A stretch of 64,000 bases of DNA. Origin: Marinobacter szutsaonensis (GTDB lineage: Bacteria > Pseudomonadota > Gammaproteobacteria > Pseudomonadales > Oleiphilaceae). A model generated the notes under the pieces. The model saw nothing but the letters and a program-made list of their open reading frames with translations, was not told where the DNA came from and did no database searches. A program made the position numbers and the translations under genes. Shown here piece by piece: positions 26,974 to 36,063 of the stretch (its first letter is position 1; each line of letters starts with the position of its first letter). The stretch is from the NCBI RefSeq assembly GCF_039523335.1, contig NZ_BAAAFC010000001.1, forward strand, positions 1,054,001 to 1,118,000. Reading direction: 5' to 3'.

Positions 26974-27954
26974 TCAAGACCCGACCTTGAGCACCACCTT
27001 GCCGGTAGCCTTCCGCCCGGTGAGGGCGCCCAGTGCTTCCACATAGTCCTCGAATTCGTAGACGGCGCTGATCTTGGGATCAATTTTGCCCTCGGAGAAA
27101 AGCTTCATCAGGTCCATCATGTTCTGGGCACTCACCTCCGGCTCCCGGCGGGTGAAGTCGCCCCAGAAGACACCGACCACGGAACAGCCCTTCAGCAACG
27201 TCAGGTTCGCCGGAATCTTCGGAATCTCGCCGGCGGCGAAGCCAACGATGAGGTGGCGGCCGTTCCAGGCCATGGCGCGCAGGGCCTGTTCGGTGAAGTC
27301 GCCGCCGACAGGGTCGTAGATGACATCCACGCCTTTGCCCTTGGTGAGCTTCTTGGCGGTTTCCTTCAAAGGTTCTTCGGTGTAGTTGATCAGCTCATCA
27401 GCGCCGGCTTCCTTGGCAACCGCCAGTTTCTCGGCCGAGCTGGCCGCGGCGATGACTTTTGCACCCATGGCTTTGCCCAGCTCGACCGTGGCCAGACCAA
27501 CGCCGCCACTGGCGCCGAGTACCAGCAGGGTTTCGCCTGGCTGGAGGTTGGCCCGCTGCTTCAGGGCGTGGTAGGACGTGCCGTACACCATGGTGAAGGC
27601 GGCGGCTTTCTCGTCGGACATGCCATCCGGTACCGGCAGGAGGTTGTCTTCAGCGGTCACCACTTCTTCCGCGAAGGCGCCGTGGCCGGTGAGGCCGGCG
27701 ACGCGGTCACCGGGCTTGAAACGGGTGACTTTCTCGCCTACTTCGATGACTTCACCAGCCATTTCACCGCCCGGTGAGAACGGCAGGGGTGGTTTGAACT
27801 GGTACTTGTTCTCGATGATCAGGGTGTCGGGGAAGTTCAGGCCCGCTGCCTTGACGCGGACTTTCACACCTCTGCCCTTCACCTCGGGGCTCGGCACCTC
27901 TTCAATGACCAGTTTGTCGGCGGGCCCGTATTCCTTGCAGAGTATGGCTTTCAT
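26974..27954 (-). CDS. NADPH:quinone oxidoreductase family (zinc-independent MDR)
   Basis: 326 residues of the medium-chain dehydrogenase family: an N-terminal GroES-like domain, then a Rossmann fold with L-V-L-G-A-S-G-G-V-G-L-A near 145. The zinc-ligand Cys cluster of alcohol dehydrogenases is absent, which points to the quinone oxidoreductase/enoyl reductase branch. It is convergent with the atu operon and separated from it by hairpins, so it is probably independently expressed. A link to terpene oxidation is possible but not shown. Confidence 0.8.
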   Translation of the reverse strand: MKAILCKEYGPADKLVIEEVPSPEVKGRGVKVRVKAAGLNFPDTLIIENKYQFKPPLPFSPGGEMAGEVIEVGEKVTRFKPGDRVAGLTGHGAFAEEVVTAEDNLLPVPDGMSDEKAAAFTMVYGTSYHALKQRANLQPGETLLVLGASGGVGLATVELGKAMGAKVIAAASSAEKLAVAKEAGADELINYTEEPLKETAKKLTKGKGVDVIYDPVGGDFTEQALRAMAWNGRHLIVGFAAGEIPKIPANLTLLKGCSVVGVFWGDFTRREPEVSAQNMMDLMKLFSEGKIDPKISAVYEFEDYVEALGALTGRKATGKVVLKVGS

Positions 27955-28102
27955 GGATTCTCCCGAGATTGTTTATTGTTAGTCCGATGGTTCCGGAATT
28001 CTTGATAGGGATCAAGCTAAACACTCTCGGGCCATGAGGCAAATGAGGATCCTTTATTTTTCAGAATAAACGCGGCTTATTGTCAGACTGTTCCGCGCGT
28101 GC

Positions 28103-28672
28103 TCAAAGCAGCGATCCGGCATAGATGAGCGCGCCAACCAGGCAGACCGCCGCTGCGATCAGGCCGAACTTCAGCGCCGGGGAAAAACCCGAAGGTTTGC
28201 TGGCGGGAGCAGTAACCGCTTCGTCGTGGTTGACCAGCTTCTGGTCATGGTTGGAATCGCGGATAAGCTCGATCATCTCTTCACATTGATCGGCAGAAAA
28301 TGCCTGGGGATTGAACTTGTCCAGTCCGTGGCGTTCGAGAAACTTTCGCACATCGGCCGACAGCGGCACGTATTTCATGGACCAGTTGCTGAAGGTGCGC
28401 GCCTCGATGGGCTCCTCGATCAGGGTGAGGATGTTCCGGTGCCGATTGTCCCGCTTGATGCGGCCGAAGGTTTTCCGGACTTCCTCTTCTTCCCCCTCCA
28501 GATACTGGAAGAACCGGTCGTTACCGTAGTACAGGCCTCCTACCAGCTTTGCTTTGGCGTTGTTGTTGCGGGACGTCAGCAGGATCCGGGCAACATGGGG
28601 CTCCACCCCTTTTTCAACCGGCTGGGCATCAAACGTAGCTTCACTGGCATAGGCCAGACGTATCAGGGACAT
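28103..28672 (-). CDS. Membrane-anchored BLUF photoreceptor
   Basis: 189 residues from ATG 28672, which has a GGAGA site; a longer frame adds 26 unlikely residues. Residues 1-95 form a BLUF domain, a blue-light sensor using FAD: L-I-R-L-A-Y-A-S with the conserved Tyr at about 8, N-N-N-A-K in place of the usual N-N-A-R, and F-F-Q-Y-L-E-G with the flavin-contacting Gln (Tyr replaces the Trp seen in AppA). A linker and then a single C-terminal helix (F-G-L-I-A-A-A-V-C-L-V-G-A-L) anchor it in the membrane, which is unusual; most short BLUF proteins are soluble. No output domain is visible. Confidence 0.8.
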   Translation of the reverse strand: MSLIRLAYASEATFDAQPVEKGVEPHVARILLTSRNNNAKAKLVGGLYYGNDRFFQYLEGEEEEVRKTFGRIKRDNRHRNILTLIEEPIEARTFSNWSMKYVPLSADVRKFLERHGLDKFNPQAFSADQCEEMIELIRDSNHDQKLVNHDEAVTAPASKPSGFSPALKFGLIAAAVCLVGALIYAGSLL

Positions 28673-28879
28673 ACTGCGTCTCCATTGAGTGGCGAAGGGA
28701 AAAGAGTAAGTTGGCTGCAAGATACGCTGGTACCTGTCGCCTCGGATCACAGGTATGCTTCGACCCGATGCCGGTGTGATAGCCAGAGATGAATCAGGGG
28801 AGGATTTCGGCTATCCTTCGCGCACCTGTCGCGGGCCTGCGCCCGCGCCCGTTCTGTTGTCTGTTTGCCGGGATCTTCC

Positions 28880-29497
28880 ATGTTCGACATTATCTACGTG
28901 CTTGAGATGATCGGGGTCGTCGCCTTTGCCATTTCCGGCATGATCGTGGCGCGCTCCAAGAACATGGACCCCGTGGGTGTGTTTACCATCGGCTTTATCA
29001 CGGCCCTGGGTGGTGGAACCCTGCGGGACCTGATCATGGACAACCACCCGCTGTACTGGATCAAGCATGAGGAACAGCCCATCCTGATCCTGGCCATGGC
29101 CATCGTGTTCAGTTACTGGAGCCGGGCACACAGTCTGCGGGAGTCCCGCATCGTATTTCCGGACGCCATCGGGCTGGGAATTTTTTCCATTCTCGGCGCG
29201 CAACTGGCGCTGGACCTGGGCCACTCCTGGTTTGTTGCCTCCCTGCTTGGAGTGATGACCGGAACCTTCGGCGGCGCCCTCAGGGATACCCTCTGCAACG
29301 AGGTGCCGTACATTTTCCGGAAAGACCAGATCTATGCCTCGATCTCGTTCGCGGGCTGCTGGCTGTACTTTGTCTGCCAGTGGTTCCTTGAGAGTGAGGC
29401 CCTGGCACTGACCATCGGGCTGCTGTTCATCGTGATCGTCCGGATGCTGGCTGTCCGCTTCGATATTCGCCTGCAAAGGGACCCGGGCCAGCAATAG
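28880..29497 (+). CDS. TRIC/UPF0126 family cation channel-like membrane protein
   Basis: 205 residues, six or seven hydrophobic helices arranged as two repeats of about 90 residues, each containing G-G-x-x-R-D (G-G-G-T-L-R-D and G-G-A-L-R-D). This is the bacterial TRIC-related UPF0126 family, some members of which conduct potassium. Start ATG 28880; a TTG 15 bases earlier is possible. It is divergent from the BLUF gene, and no operon partner is evident. The substrate is inferred from the family. Confidence 0.75.
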   Translation: MFDIIYVLEMIGVVAFAISGMIVARSKNMDPVGVFTIGFITALGGGTLRDLIMDNHPLYWIKHEEQPILILAMAIVFSYWSRAHSLRESRIVFPDAIGLGIFSILGAQLALDLGHSWFVASLLGVMTGTFGGALRDTLCNEVPYIFRKDQIYASISFAGCWLYFVCQWFLESEALALTIGLLFIVIVRMLAVRFDIRLQRDPGQQ

Positions 29498-29647
29498 GCA
29501 TATTCTGTAATCCTGAACTGTCAATCATCCCTTGGCCTGAGAAAGCTCAGGCGGTAACATTGCCGTTTTTTCACGCAATTCAAAACCGTTCGGCTCTAAC
29601 CGGGCCCAAACCCCAACTTCCAGCACCCTGTGAGGCAGACATCCGTC

Positions 29648-30946
29648 ATGCTTGAACGACTGTTCCAACTCCAGGCCCACGGCACCACCGTTCGTAAAGA
29701 AGTGGTTGCGGGCATCACCACCTTCCTGACCATGGCCTACATCATCGTGGTCAATCCGAGCATCCTGTCGTCCACCGGCATGGATTTCGGGGCGGTCTTC
29801 GTTGCCACCTGTCTGGCAGCCACCATTGGCACCCTGATCATGGGCCTGTGGGCCAACTATCCGATTGCCCTGGCTCCGGGCATGGGCCTGAACGCGTTCT
29901 TCTCGTTCACCGTTGTCGGCAGCATGGGCTACAGCTGGGAAGTGGCGCTGGGCGCCGTGTTCCTGTCCGGTTTTATCTTCTTCATCCTGAGCGTGGTGAA
30001 GGTTCGGGAATGGCTGATCAACAGCATCCCGATGTCCCTGCGCTTCGGCATCTCGGCCGGCATCGGCTTCTTCCTGGCCCTGATTGCCCTGAAGAACGCC
30101 GGTATCGTGGTCGATCACCCCGCCACTCTGGTGGGCATGGGTGACATCAAGGTGGCCGAGAGCCTGCTGTTCTTTGGTGGCTTCGTGCTGATCTGCGCCC
30201 TGTCCTTCCGCAAGATTACCGGCGCCGTGATGATCGGCATTCTCGCCATCACCGTGGTTGCCATGATGCTGGGCATGGTCGAGTACAAGGGCTTTGTCTC
30301 CGCGCCGCCAAGCCTGGCCCCGACCTTCATGCAGCTGGACCTGGCCGGTGCCTTCAATGTCGGCATGATCAGTGTGATCTTTGCCTTCCTGTTCGTGGAC
30401 CTGTTTGATACTTCCGGCACCCTGATCGGCGCCGCCCAGCGCGGCGGCCTGCTGGACAAGGACGGCAAGCTGCCACGCCTGGGCCGGGCCCTGATGTCTG
30501 ACTCCGTTGCCACCATGTCCGGCGCGGCGCTCGGTACCTCAACCACCACCAGCTACATTGAATCCACTGCCGGTATTTCCGCCGGTGGCCGCACCGGCCT
30601 GACCGCGGTCGTGGTCGCAGTGCTTTTCCTGGCGTGTCTGCTGCTGTCGCCGATTGCCAGCATCATTCCCCCCTATGCCACTGCGCCGGCGCTTTTGTAC
30701 GTAGCCGTGCTGATGGCCAGCGGCCTGAAACTGATAGACTGGGATGACATTACCGACGCAGCCCCGGCGATTGTCACCGCGTTGACCATGCCGCTGACTT
30801 TCTCCATCGCCAACGGCATTGCCCTGGGTTTCATTACCTACGCGGTGATCAAGGCGCTGTCCGGCCGCTGGTCTGATCTCAATGCCAGCGTCGTAACCAT
30901 TGCCGTCGTCTTCGTCCTGAAATTCATGTTCCTGGATGTCGCCTGA
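29648..30946 (+). CDS. NCS2/AzgA-type adenine (purine) permease
   Basis: 432 residues with about 12 hydrophobic helices and family motifs N-P-x-I-L and G-M-G-L-N-A-F-F in the first half and F-L-F-V-D-L-F-D-T-S-G-T-L in the second. It belongs to the AzgA-like nucleobase:cation symporters, imports adenine or guanine/hypoxanthine, and 30 bases later apt is encoded, so the import-and-salvage pairing supports adenine. ATG 29648 is preferred to a GTG at 29630. I see no purine riboswitch in the leader, only a GCCTGAG/CTCAGGC hairpin at about 29536-29553. Confidence 0.78.
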   Translation: MLERLFQLQAHGTTVRKEVVAGITTFLTMAYIIVVNPSILSSTGMDFGAVFVATCLAATIGTLIMGLWANYPIALAPGMGLNAFFSFTVVGSMGYSWEVALGAVFLSGFIFFILSVVKVREWLINSIPMSLRFGISAGIGFFLALIALKNAGIVVDHPATLVGMGDIKVAESLLFFGGFVLICALSFRKITGAVMIGILAITVVAMMLGMVEYKGFVSAPPSLAPTFMQLDLAGAFNVGMISVIFAFLFVDLFDTSGTLIGAAQRGGLLDKDGKLPRLGRALMSDSVATMSGAALGTSTTTSYIESTAGISAGGRTGLTAVVVAVLFLACLLLSPIASIIPPYATAPALLYVAVLMASGLKLIDWDDITDAAPAIVTALTMPLTFSIANGIALGFITYAVIKALSGRWSDLNASVVTIAVVFVLKFMFLDVA

Positions 30947-30976
30947 GCGGCATCCTGACCTGTAACCGGATACCCC

Positions 30977-31519
30977 ATGGATTACTTCTCAGAGAGCATC
31001 AAACAGGCCATCCGCACCGTTCCGGACTGGCCGAAACCGGGCGTGACCTTTCGCGACATCACCACTGTCCTGCAGGACAAGACAGCGTTCCGGAAACTGA
31101 TCGACGCCTTCGTTCACCGCTACCACGGTCACGAGATCGATGCTGTGGCCGCCGTTGATGCCCGGGGCTTCATCATCGGTTCGGCCCTGGCCTATGAGCT
31201 CAACGCTTCGTTGGTGCTGGTGCGCAAGAAAGGCAAGCTGCCCTTCGATACCCTGGTGGAAGACTACGAGCTGGAATACGGCACCGCCTCGGTAGAACTG
31301 CACAAGGATGCGTTCAAGTCCGGCGACAAGGTGGTTCTGGTGGACGATCTGATCGCCACCGGCGGCACCATGCTTGCAGCTTCCCGCCTGATCCGACGCA
31401 TTGGCGCCGAGATTGTGGAAGTAGCAGCGATGATTGACCTGCCGGACTTGGGCGGCTCCCGGAAGCTGCAGGAGGAAGGCCTTCAGGTCTATACTGTGTG
31501 TTCGTTCGAAGGAGACTGA
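30977..31519 (+). CDS. apt: Adenine phosphoribosyltransferase
   Basis: 180 residues, the usual size. The PRPP-binding loop [13 protein letters not shown] near residue 115-127 and an N-terminal [11 protein letters not shown] are diagnostic. It makes AMP from adenine and PRPP. It is 30 bases downstream of the purine permease. A FAH-family gene follows after 23 bases, so the three may share a transcript. Confidence 0.92.
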   Translation: MDYFSESIKQAIRTVPDWPKPGVTFRDITTVLQDKTAFRKLIDAFVHRYHGHEIDAVAAVDARGFIIGSALAYELNASLVLVRKKGKLPFDTLVEDYELEYGTASVELHKDAFKSGDKVVLVDDLIATGGTMLAASRLIRRIGAEIVEVAAMIDLPDLGGSRKLQEEGLQVYTVCSFEGD

Positions 31520-31542
31520 CCAACATCACACAGGAGGCGGCC

Positions 31543-32205
31543 ATGCCCGATTACCAACACCACTGGAAGGATGGCACACCGGTCCATCTACCCCTCGGCA
31601 AGATCGTCTGCATTGGCCGCAACTATGCCGAACACGCCAAGGAACTGAACAACCCGGTTCCCGACGAACCGCTGCTGTTCATCAAGCCCTCCACAGCGGC
31701 GGTTCATATAACCCGCCCCCTGGAAATCCCCAAGGATCGTGGCGAGGTTCATTTTGAAACCGAACTGGCGGTGCTGATTGGTCGCCCCCTGACCAACGCT
31801 TCCGCCAGCGAGGCCGAATCGGCCATCCTTGGCTACGGCCTGGCGCTGGACCTCACCCTGCGGGACATCCAGAGCAAACTGAAGGAAAAGGGTCAGCCCT
31901 GGGAGCGGGCCAAGGCCTTTGACGGTGCCTGTCCCCTTTCACCCTTTGTCGCTGCCGACAAACTACCCCGGGACAACATCCACTTCACCATGGACATCGA
32001 CGGCGAACGCCGCCAGACCGGCGACACCCGGGATATGCTCAACCCTATCGTACCCCTGATCGCCCATATCAGCAGCCACTTCTCCCTGATGCCCGGTGAT
32101 GTGGTGCTGACCGGCACCCCGAAAGGCGTTGGCCCGCTGCAATCCGGCCAGACCCTGACTCTGGAACTGGAGGACTTGCTGTTCCTGCAAACAAAGGTAG
32201 CCTGA
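31543..32205 (+). CDS. Fumarylacetoacetate hydrolase family protein
   Basis: 220 residues, single FAH domain with I-G-R-N-Y-A-E-H near 25, E-T-E-L-A-V-L-I-G with the metal ligands near 70, and a lid region around L-D-L-T-L-R-D. ATG 31543 is preceded by a strong CAGGAGG. The size and short form resemble acylpyruvases such as YcgM or oxaloacetate decarboxylases, which cleave C-C bonds in acylpyruvates. It follows apt by only 23 bases, though no chemical link to adenine salvage is known. Confidence 0.78.
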   Translation: MPDYQHHWKDGTPVHLPLGKIVCIGRNYAEHAKELNNPVPDEPLLFIKPSTAAVHITRPLEIPKDRGEVHFETELAVLIGRPLTNASASEAESAILGYGLALDLTLRDIQSKLKEKGQPWERAKAFDGACPLSPFVAADKLPRDNIHFTMDIDGERRQTGDTRDMLNPIVPLIAHISSHFSLMPGDVVLTGTPKGVGPLQSGQTLTLELEDLLFLQTKVA

Positions 32206-32266
32206 ACGGTCGTGACTGCCCGTTGTCAGTGACGATCCCTCTCCCGATAACGGACGTATAAATGGC

Positions 32267-33604
32267 ATGGCAAGAAAACCGGTTACCTCCCGAACAGGGC
32301 GCTTCTTCAAACTCGCAGGCATGACCGCTTCGGTGGCCGGGCAATACGCCGGCCAACGGGCGAGGCGGGTATTCCGCAGTGAGAACGACGAAGGCGCCCA
32401 GAGCGAAAGCTATACCCGCATGGCCGGCCAGATCGCCGACACCCTCGGCGAACTCAAGGGCGCGGTGATGAAGGTTGGCCAGATCGCTTCCCAGACCCAG
32501 GATTTTCTGCCCCGGGAATTCTCCGAGGCGCTGGAGAAGCTTCAGAAAGAAGCCCCGCCCATGCCCTTTGAGGTGATTGTCGAGCAGATCGAATCGGAGC
32601 TTGGCAAACCGCTGGGTGAACTCTACGAATACGTGCAGGAAGCGCCCTACGCCTCCGCCAGCATTGGCCAGGTGCACCGTGCCCGGTTGCACGATGGCAC
32701 CGATGTTATCGTCAAGGTCCAGTACCCGGGTGTGGATGAGTCCTGCGACTCGGACCTCAAGCAGCTACGAATGACCCTGCGCCTCGGCGGCCTGCTGAAA
32801 ATGCCGAAGGAATCGGTGGACCAACTGTTCGCCGAGATCCGGGAACGCCTCCACGAAGAGCTTGATTACGAGAACGAGGCCAGCAACATAAAGCTGTTCC
32901 GGGACTTCCACCAGGACCAGCCCTGGGTGCTGATCCCGGCAGTGATCGACAGCCATTCCACCCGCCGGGTGCTGACCCTGGAACTGGTGGAGGGCGATCA
33001 CGTCAGCAAGGTAACCCCGGACCGCTACGACCAGGACACCATCAATCTCATCGGCCACCGGATTTTCATGATCATGGCGGACCAGCTGTTCCGGTTCCAA
33101 TGCATCCACGGCGATCCCCACGCCGGGAACTTTGCCTATCGCCCGGATGGCAGCATCGTCCTCTATGATTTCGGCTGCGTGAAGAAGCTGAAGCCCGAGA
33201 TTGTCGAAGCCTACCGCAAGGCCCTGATCGCCGCGCTGGAGGAAGACTACGAGGCCCTGGACCGGCACCTGATCGACCTGGGCGCCCGGGTTGGCAGCCA
33301 GCCGGCGGTGGATGAGGCCTATTACGCCATGTGGCGGGATATTCTCATCGTGCCGTTCCAGGGCGACGAGCCCTATGATTTCGCCGAGGCGGACATTCAC
33401 AAGCACGTGGCGGCCAAGACCAGCACGGTGTTCAAGTACCTGGATTATTTCAAGCCGCCGGTGGAGAGCATCTTTATCGACCGGATGATTGCAGGGCATT
33501 ACTGGATGCTGAAGCGCCTGGGGGTTCAGGCGGCGTTTCGGGTGGAGTTGGAGAGGTATCTGAAGATGGGGTCAGATGAAAGCGTTCATCTGACCCCGGA
33601 GTAA
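32267..33604 (+). CDS. ABC1/UbiB-family atypical kinase
   Basis: 445 residues. The order is N-terminal K-x-G-Q-I-A-S motif (K-V-G-Q-I-A-S-Q-T), a nucleotide loop A-S-A-S-I-G-Q-V-H, Lys in V-K-V-Q-Y-P-G-V, the catalytic H-G-D-P-H-A-G-N-F, and D-F-G-C. These mark ABC1/UbiB-type proteins, which support quinone biosynthesis or lipid handling. The natural C-terminus is replaced: the last residues [11 protein letters not shown] are read through a REP palindrome (33568-33597), and the stop lies just after it. The activity is unlikely to depend on this tail. The precise role is unassigned because ordinary ubiB sits elsewhere in most genomes. Confidence 0.8.
   Translation: MARKPVTSRTGRFFKLAGMTASVAGQYAGQRARRVFRSENDEGAQSESYTRMAGQIADTLGELKGAVMKVGQIASQTQDFLPREFSEALEKLQKEAPPMPFEVIVEQIESELGKPLGELYEYVQEAPYASASIGQVHRARLHDGTDVIVKVQYPGVDESCDSDLKQLRMTLRLGGLLKMPKESVDQLFAEIRERLHEELDYENEASNIKLFRDFHQDQPWVLIPAVIDSHSTRRVLTLELVEGDHVSKVTPDRYDQDTINLIGHRIFMIMADQLFRFQCIHGDPHAGNFAYRPDGSIVLYDFGCVKKLKPEIVEAYRKALIAALEEDYEALDRHLIDLGARVGSQPAVDEAYYAMWRDILIVPFQGDEPYDFAEADIHKHVAAKTSTVFKYLDYFKPPVESIFIDRMIAGHYWMLKRLGVQAAFRVELERYLKMGSDESVHLTPE
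33568..33597 (+). repeat. REP palindrome, copy 1
   Basis: GGGGTCAGATGAA-AGCG-TTCATCTGACCCC, perfect 13-base arms. It lies inside the 3' end of the UbiB-like gene. Confidence 0.85.
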
Positions 33605-33670
33605 GGCACAGTTTTGGGAAGGTCTCCCCCAACAGCGCCCATGCACCGGAGTCAGGCTCACCATGAAGCC

Positions 33671-33700
33671 GGGGTCAGATGAACGCTTTCATCTGACCCC
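33671..33700 (-). repeat. REP palindrome, copy 2
   Basis: The same 13-base arms with loop CGCT; it is the reverse complement of copy 1, followed by ATTTTCAC. Confidence 0.85.
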
Positions 33701-33746
33701 ATTTTCACGAGCCCCGGAACAAGGCGCAGAGCCGCAGAGCCAGATC

Positions 33747-33776
33747 GGGGTCTGAAGAAAGCCTTCTTCTGACCCC
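33747..33776 (+). repeat. REP palindrome, copy 3 (variant arms)
   Basis: GGGGTCTGAAGAA-AGCC-TTCTTCTGACCCC, one mismatch. The arms differ from copies 1 and 2 by paired changes. ATTTTCAC follows, as after copy 2. GGGGTCAGA...TCTGACCCC palindromes are typical of REP elements mobilised by RAYT (IS200-like) transposases; no such gene is in this window. Confidence 0.75.
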
Positions 33777-33784
33777 ATTTTCAC

Positions 33785-34471
33785 CTACCGGCCACCCGCC
33801 AGCCGAGACACCCACTCGGCAACCCCCTCGCTGGCGCCCTTGCGAATCACGTTAGCGCGGGAAACAGAGGCCGGCTCGCCCGGGTCGATCACGGTAATCG
33901 GCACATCCATATCCACCTCATACACCAGCCCCGCTGCGGGGTAGACCTGCAGCGAGGTGCCCACGATCAGCAGGTAGTCGGCGGTGCGGACAACCTCTGC
34001 GGCTTTCTCCAGCATCGGCACTTCCTCACCGAACCAGACAATGTGTGGCCGCAGCTGTTCGCCGCGGTCACAGCAGTCGCCGGGATTGATGTCGTTGTAG
34101 CCGATGTCATACACAGGCTCCGGATACACCGAACTGCGGGCCTTGGTAAGTTCGCCGTGGAGATGGATCACGCTGGAAGAACCACCCCGCTCGTGCAGGT
34201 CGTCCACGTTTTGGGTGACGATGGTCACCCGGAAACGTTCCTCCAGCTCCGCCAGCAGGCGGTGGGCCTGGTTGGGCTGGGCGTCCTTCAGCTGGCGGCG
34301 GCGGTCGTTGTAGAAGCGCAGCACGAGATCCCGGTTACGTTCGAAGGCCTCGGGCGTAGCCACGTCATACACGCTGTGCTGCTCCCACAAACCGCCGTTG
34401 TCACGGAAGGTGGAGAGACCGCTTTCGGCGCTGATACCAGCGCCGGTGAGTACGACGATATGGTCCTGCAT
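33785..34471 (-). CDS. SIR2-family NAD-dependent deacylase lacking zinc Cys
   Basis: 228 residues with the sirtuin Rossmann motifs G-A-G-I-S-A-E-S-G (residues 10-18) and F-R-D-N-G-G-L-W, T-Q-N-V-D-D-L-H with the catalytic H-L-H-G following, and G-T-S-L-Q-V-Y-P. The four Cys of the usual zinc-ribbon are not present; only one adjacent C-C pair is seen between H-G-E-L and the I-V-W-F-G-E loop. The start shares TGATG with the end of the D-2-hydroxyglutarate dehydrogenase gene, so the two are translationally coupled. It may deacylate protein lysines, but a different target is possible given the missing metal site. Confidence 0.82.
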   Translation of the reverse strand: MQDHIVVLTGAGISAESGLSTFRDNGGLWEQHSVYDVATPEAFERNRDLVLRFYNDRRRQLKDAQPNQAHRLLAELEERFRVTIVTQNVDDLHERGGSSSVIHLHGELTKARSSVYPEPVYDIGYNDINPGDCCDRGEQLRPHIVWFGEEVPMLEKAAEVVRTADYLLIVGTSLQVYPAAGLVYEVDMDVPITVIDPGEPASVSRANVIRKGASEGVAEWVSRLAGGR

Positions 34472-35874
34472 CAGTCGAAGATCTTGCCCGGGTTCATGAT
34501 GCCATTGGGGTCGAACACCTGCTTGATACCTTTCAGGTAGGCGATTTCCGCCTCACTGCGGGTGTACTGCAGGTACGGCTTCTTGGTCATGCCCACGCCA
34601 TGTTCGGCGGAGACACTGCCCTCGTAACGCTGGACGATCTCGAACACCCACTTGTTGACCTGCTGGCACTTCTCGAAGAAATCTTCCTTGGCCATGTCTT
34701 CAGGCTTGAGAATGTTCAGGTGCAGGTTGCCGTCGCCGATGTGGCCGAACCAGATGATTTCGAAATCCGGATAGTGCTCGGTCACCACGCTGTCGATTTC
34801 CTCCAGGAAACCCGGCACTTTGGAGACCACCACTGAGATGTCGTTCTTGTAGGGAATCCGGGGGGCGATGGACTCGGAAATCCGCTCCCGAAGCTGCCAC
34901 AGGTTCTGGGCCTGGGTTTCGCTCTGGCTGATGACGCCGTCCAGCACCCAGCCTTCCTCGACACACTGCTCAAACAGCGTCATGGCATCGTCCATGACCT
35001 GGTCGGACACGGCCTCGAATTCCAGCAGCGCATAGTAAGGTGCTTCGGTCTCGAACGGTGCCTGCACCTGGCCGTGGGCCAGTACATGCTGCATGGCCTG
35101 GTGGGAGAAGAACTCGTACGCGGTCAGGTCGAGCTTCTTCTGGAACGCCTTGAGCACGTCCATGGTATTGGTGAGGTCGTTCAGGCCCAACACCAGCACA
35201 GTCAGGTCATCCGGCTTGCGGGTCAGCTTCATGGTCGCTTCGGTAATGAAGCCCAGGGTACCCTCGGCGCCAATAAACAGGTGGCGCAGGTCGTAGCCGG
35301 TGTTGTTCTTGGCCAGATCCTTATTGAGGTCCAGGACATCGCCCTTGCCGGTCACCACTTTCAGGCCGGCAACCCAGTCCCGGCTCATGCCGTAACGAAT
35401 CACCTTGATACCGCCGGCATTGGTGGACAGGTTGCCGCCGAGCTGGCTGGAGCCGGCGGACGCGAAATCCACCGGGTAATAGAGGTCATTCTCTTCGGCA
35501 AAGTTCTGCAGCTGCTCGGTCACCACGCCGGCCTGGCACCGGACGGTGCGGTCACTGGCGTTGAAGTCGAGGATCTGGTTCATGTTGTCGAACGCAACCA
35601 CCACCTCACCATTGGCTGCAACCGCGCCGGCACTCAGGCCGGTACGGCCGCCCGAAGGTACCAGGGCCACCTGGTTCTCGTTGGCGAACTTCACCAGCGC
35701 CTGCACCTGCTCGGTGGTCTTCGGCAGGGCGATGGCCAGGGGCTTGGGCGGATAAATTTTGGTCCAGTCCTTGCCGTAGGTATCCAGGTCCGCGGGGTCG
35801 GTCAGCACCTTGCCCGGGGTATCGCCAGTGGCAATCAGCTCTTTGAGGGAGGCAATGATCTGTTCAGAACTCAT
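34471..35874 (-). CDS. FAD-linked D-2-hydroxyglutarate dehydrogenase
   Basis: 467 residues from ATG 35874. The N-terminal FAD-binding PCMH domain carries V-P-S-G-G-R-T-G-L-S-A-G-A near 80 and a C-terminal oxidase domain ends with G-H-I-G-D-G-N-L-H-L-N and E-H-G-V-G. This is the glycolate-oxidase/D-lactate dehydrogenase superfamily. In Pseudomonas the gene beside serA codes a D-2-hydroxyglutarate dehydrogenase that removes the D-2-hydroxyglutarate made by SerA. Here it is divergent from serA with 190 bases between, matching that pairing. The gene overlaps the sirtuin start. Confidence 0.82.
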   Translation of the reverse strand: MSSEQIIASLKELIATGDTPGKVLTDPADLDTYGKDWTKIYPPKPLAIALPKTTEQVQALVKFANENQVALVPSGGRTGLSAGAVAANGEVVVAFDNMNQILDFNASDRTVRCQAGVVTEQLQNFAEENDLYYPVDFASAGSSQLGGNLSTNAGGIKVIRYGMSRDWVAGLKVVTGKGDVLDLNKDLAKNNTGYDLRHLFIGAEGTLGFITEATMKLTRKPDDLTVLVLGLNDLTNTMDVLKAFQKKLDLTAYEFFSHQAMQHVLAHGQVQAPFETEAPYYALLEFEAVSDQVMDDAMTLFEQCVEEGWVLDGVISQSETQAQNLWQLRERISESIAPRIPYKNDISVVVSKVPGFLEEIDSVVTEHYPDFEIIWFGHIGDGNLHLNILKPEDMAKEDFFEKCQQVNKWVFEIVQRYEGSVSAEHGVGMTKKPYLQYTRSEAEIAYLKGIKQVFDPNGIMNPGKIFD

Positions 35875-36063
35875 GAGTGCGTCAGTCTCGTCAGGGTTGG
35901 GCCGGAGCCTGTTGATACGCCATTCACAGGGAATTGATTCAGGCAAACCGGCGCGCTGTGAAAATCTTCGTTTATGGTATCATACCGCCCCTGTTCTGTG
36001 AGCCAGCCCGACGATCTCTGGCTCCAGGTCATTTCATGTGACGAAAGGTTCGGAAGCAAGCCA

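Noticed and set aside
29498..29647. Purine riboswitch ahead of the adenine permease
   Set aside because: Only a small GCCTGAG/CTCAGGC hairpin is visible; the conserved purine aptamer bases are absent.
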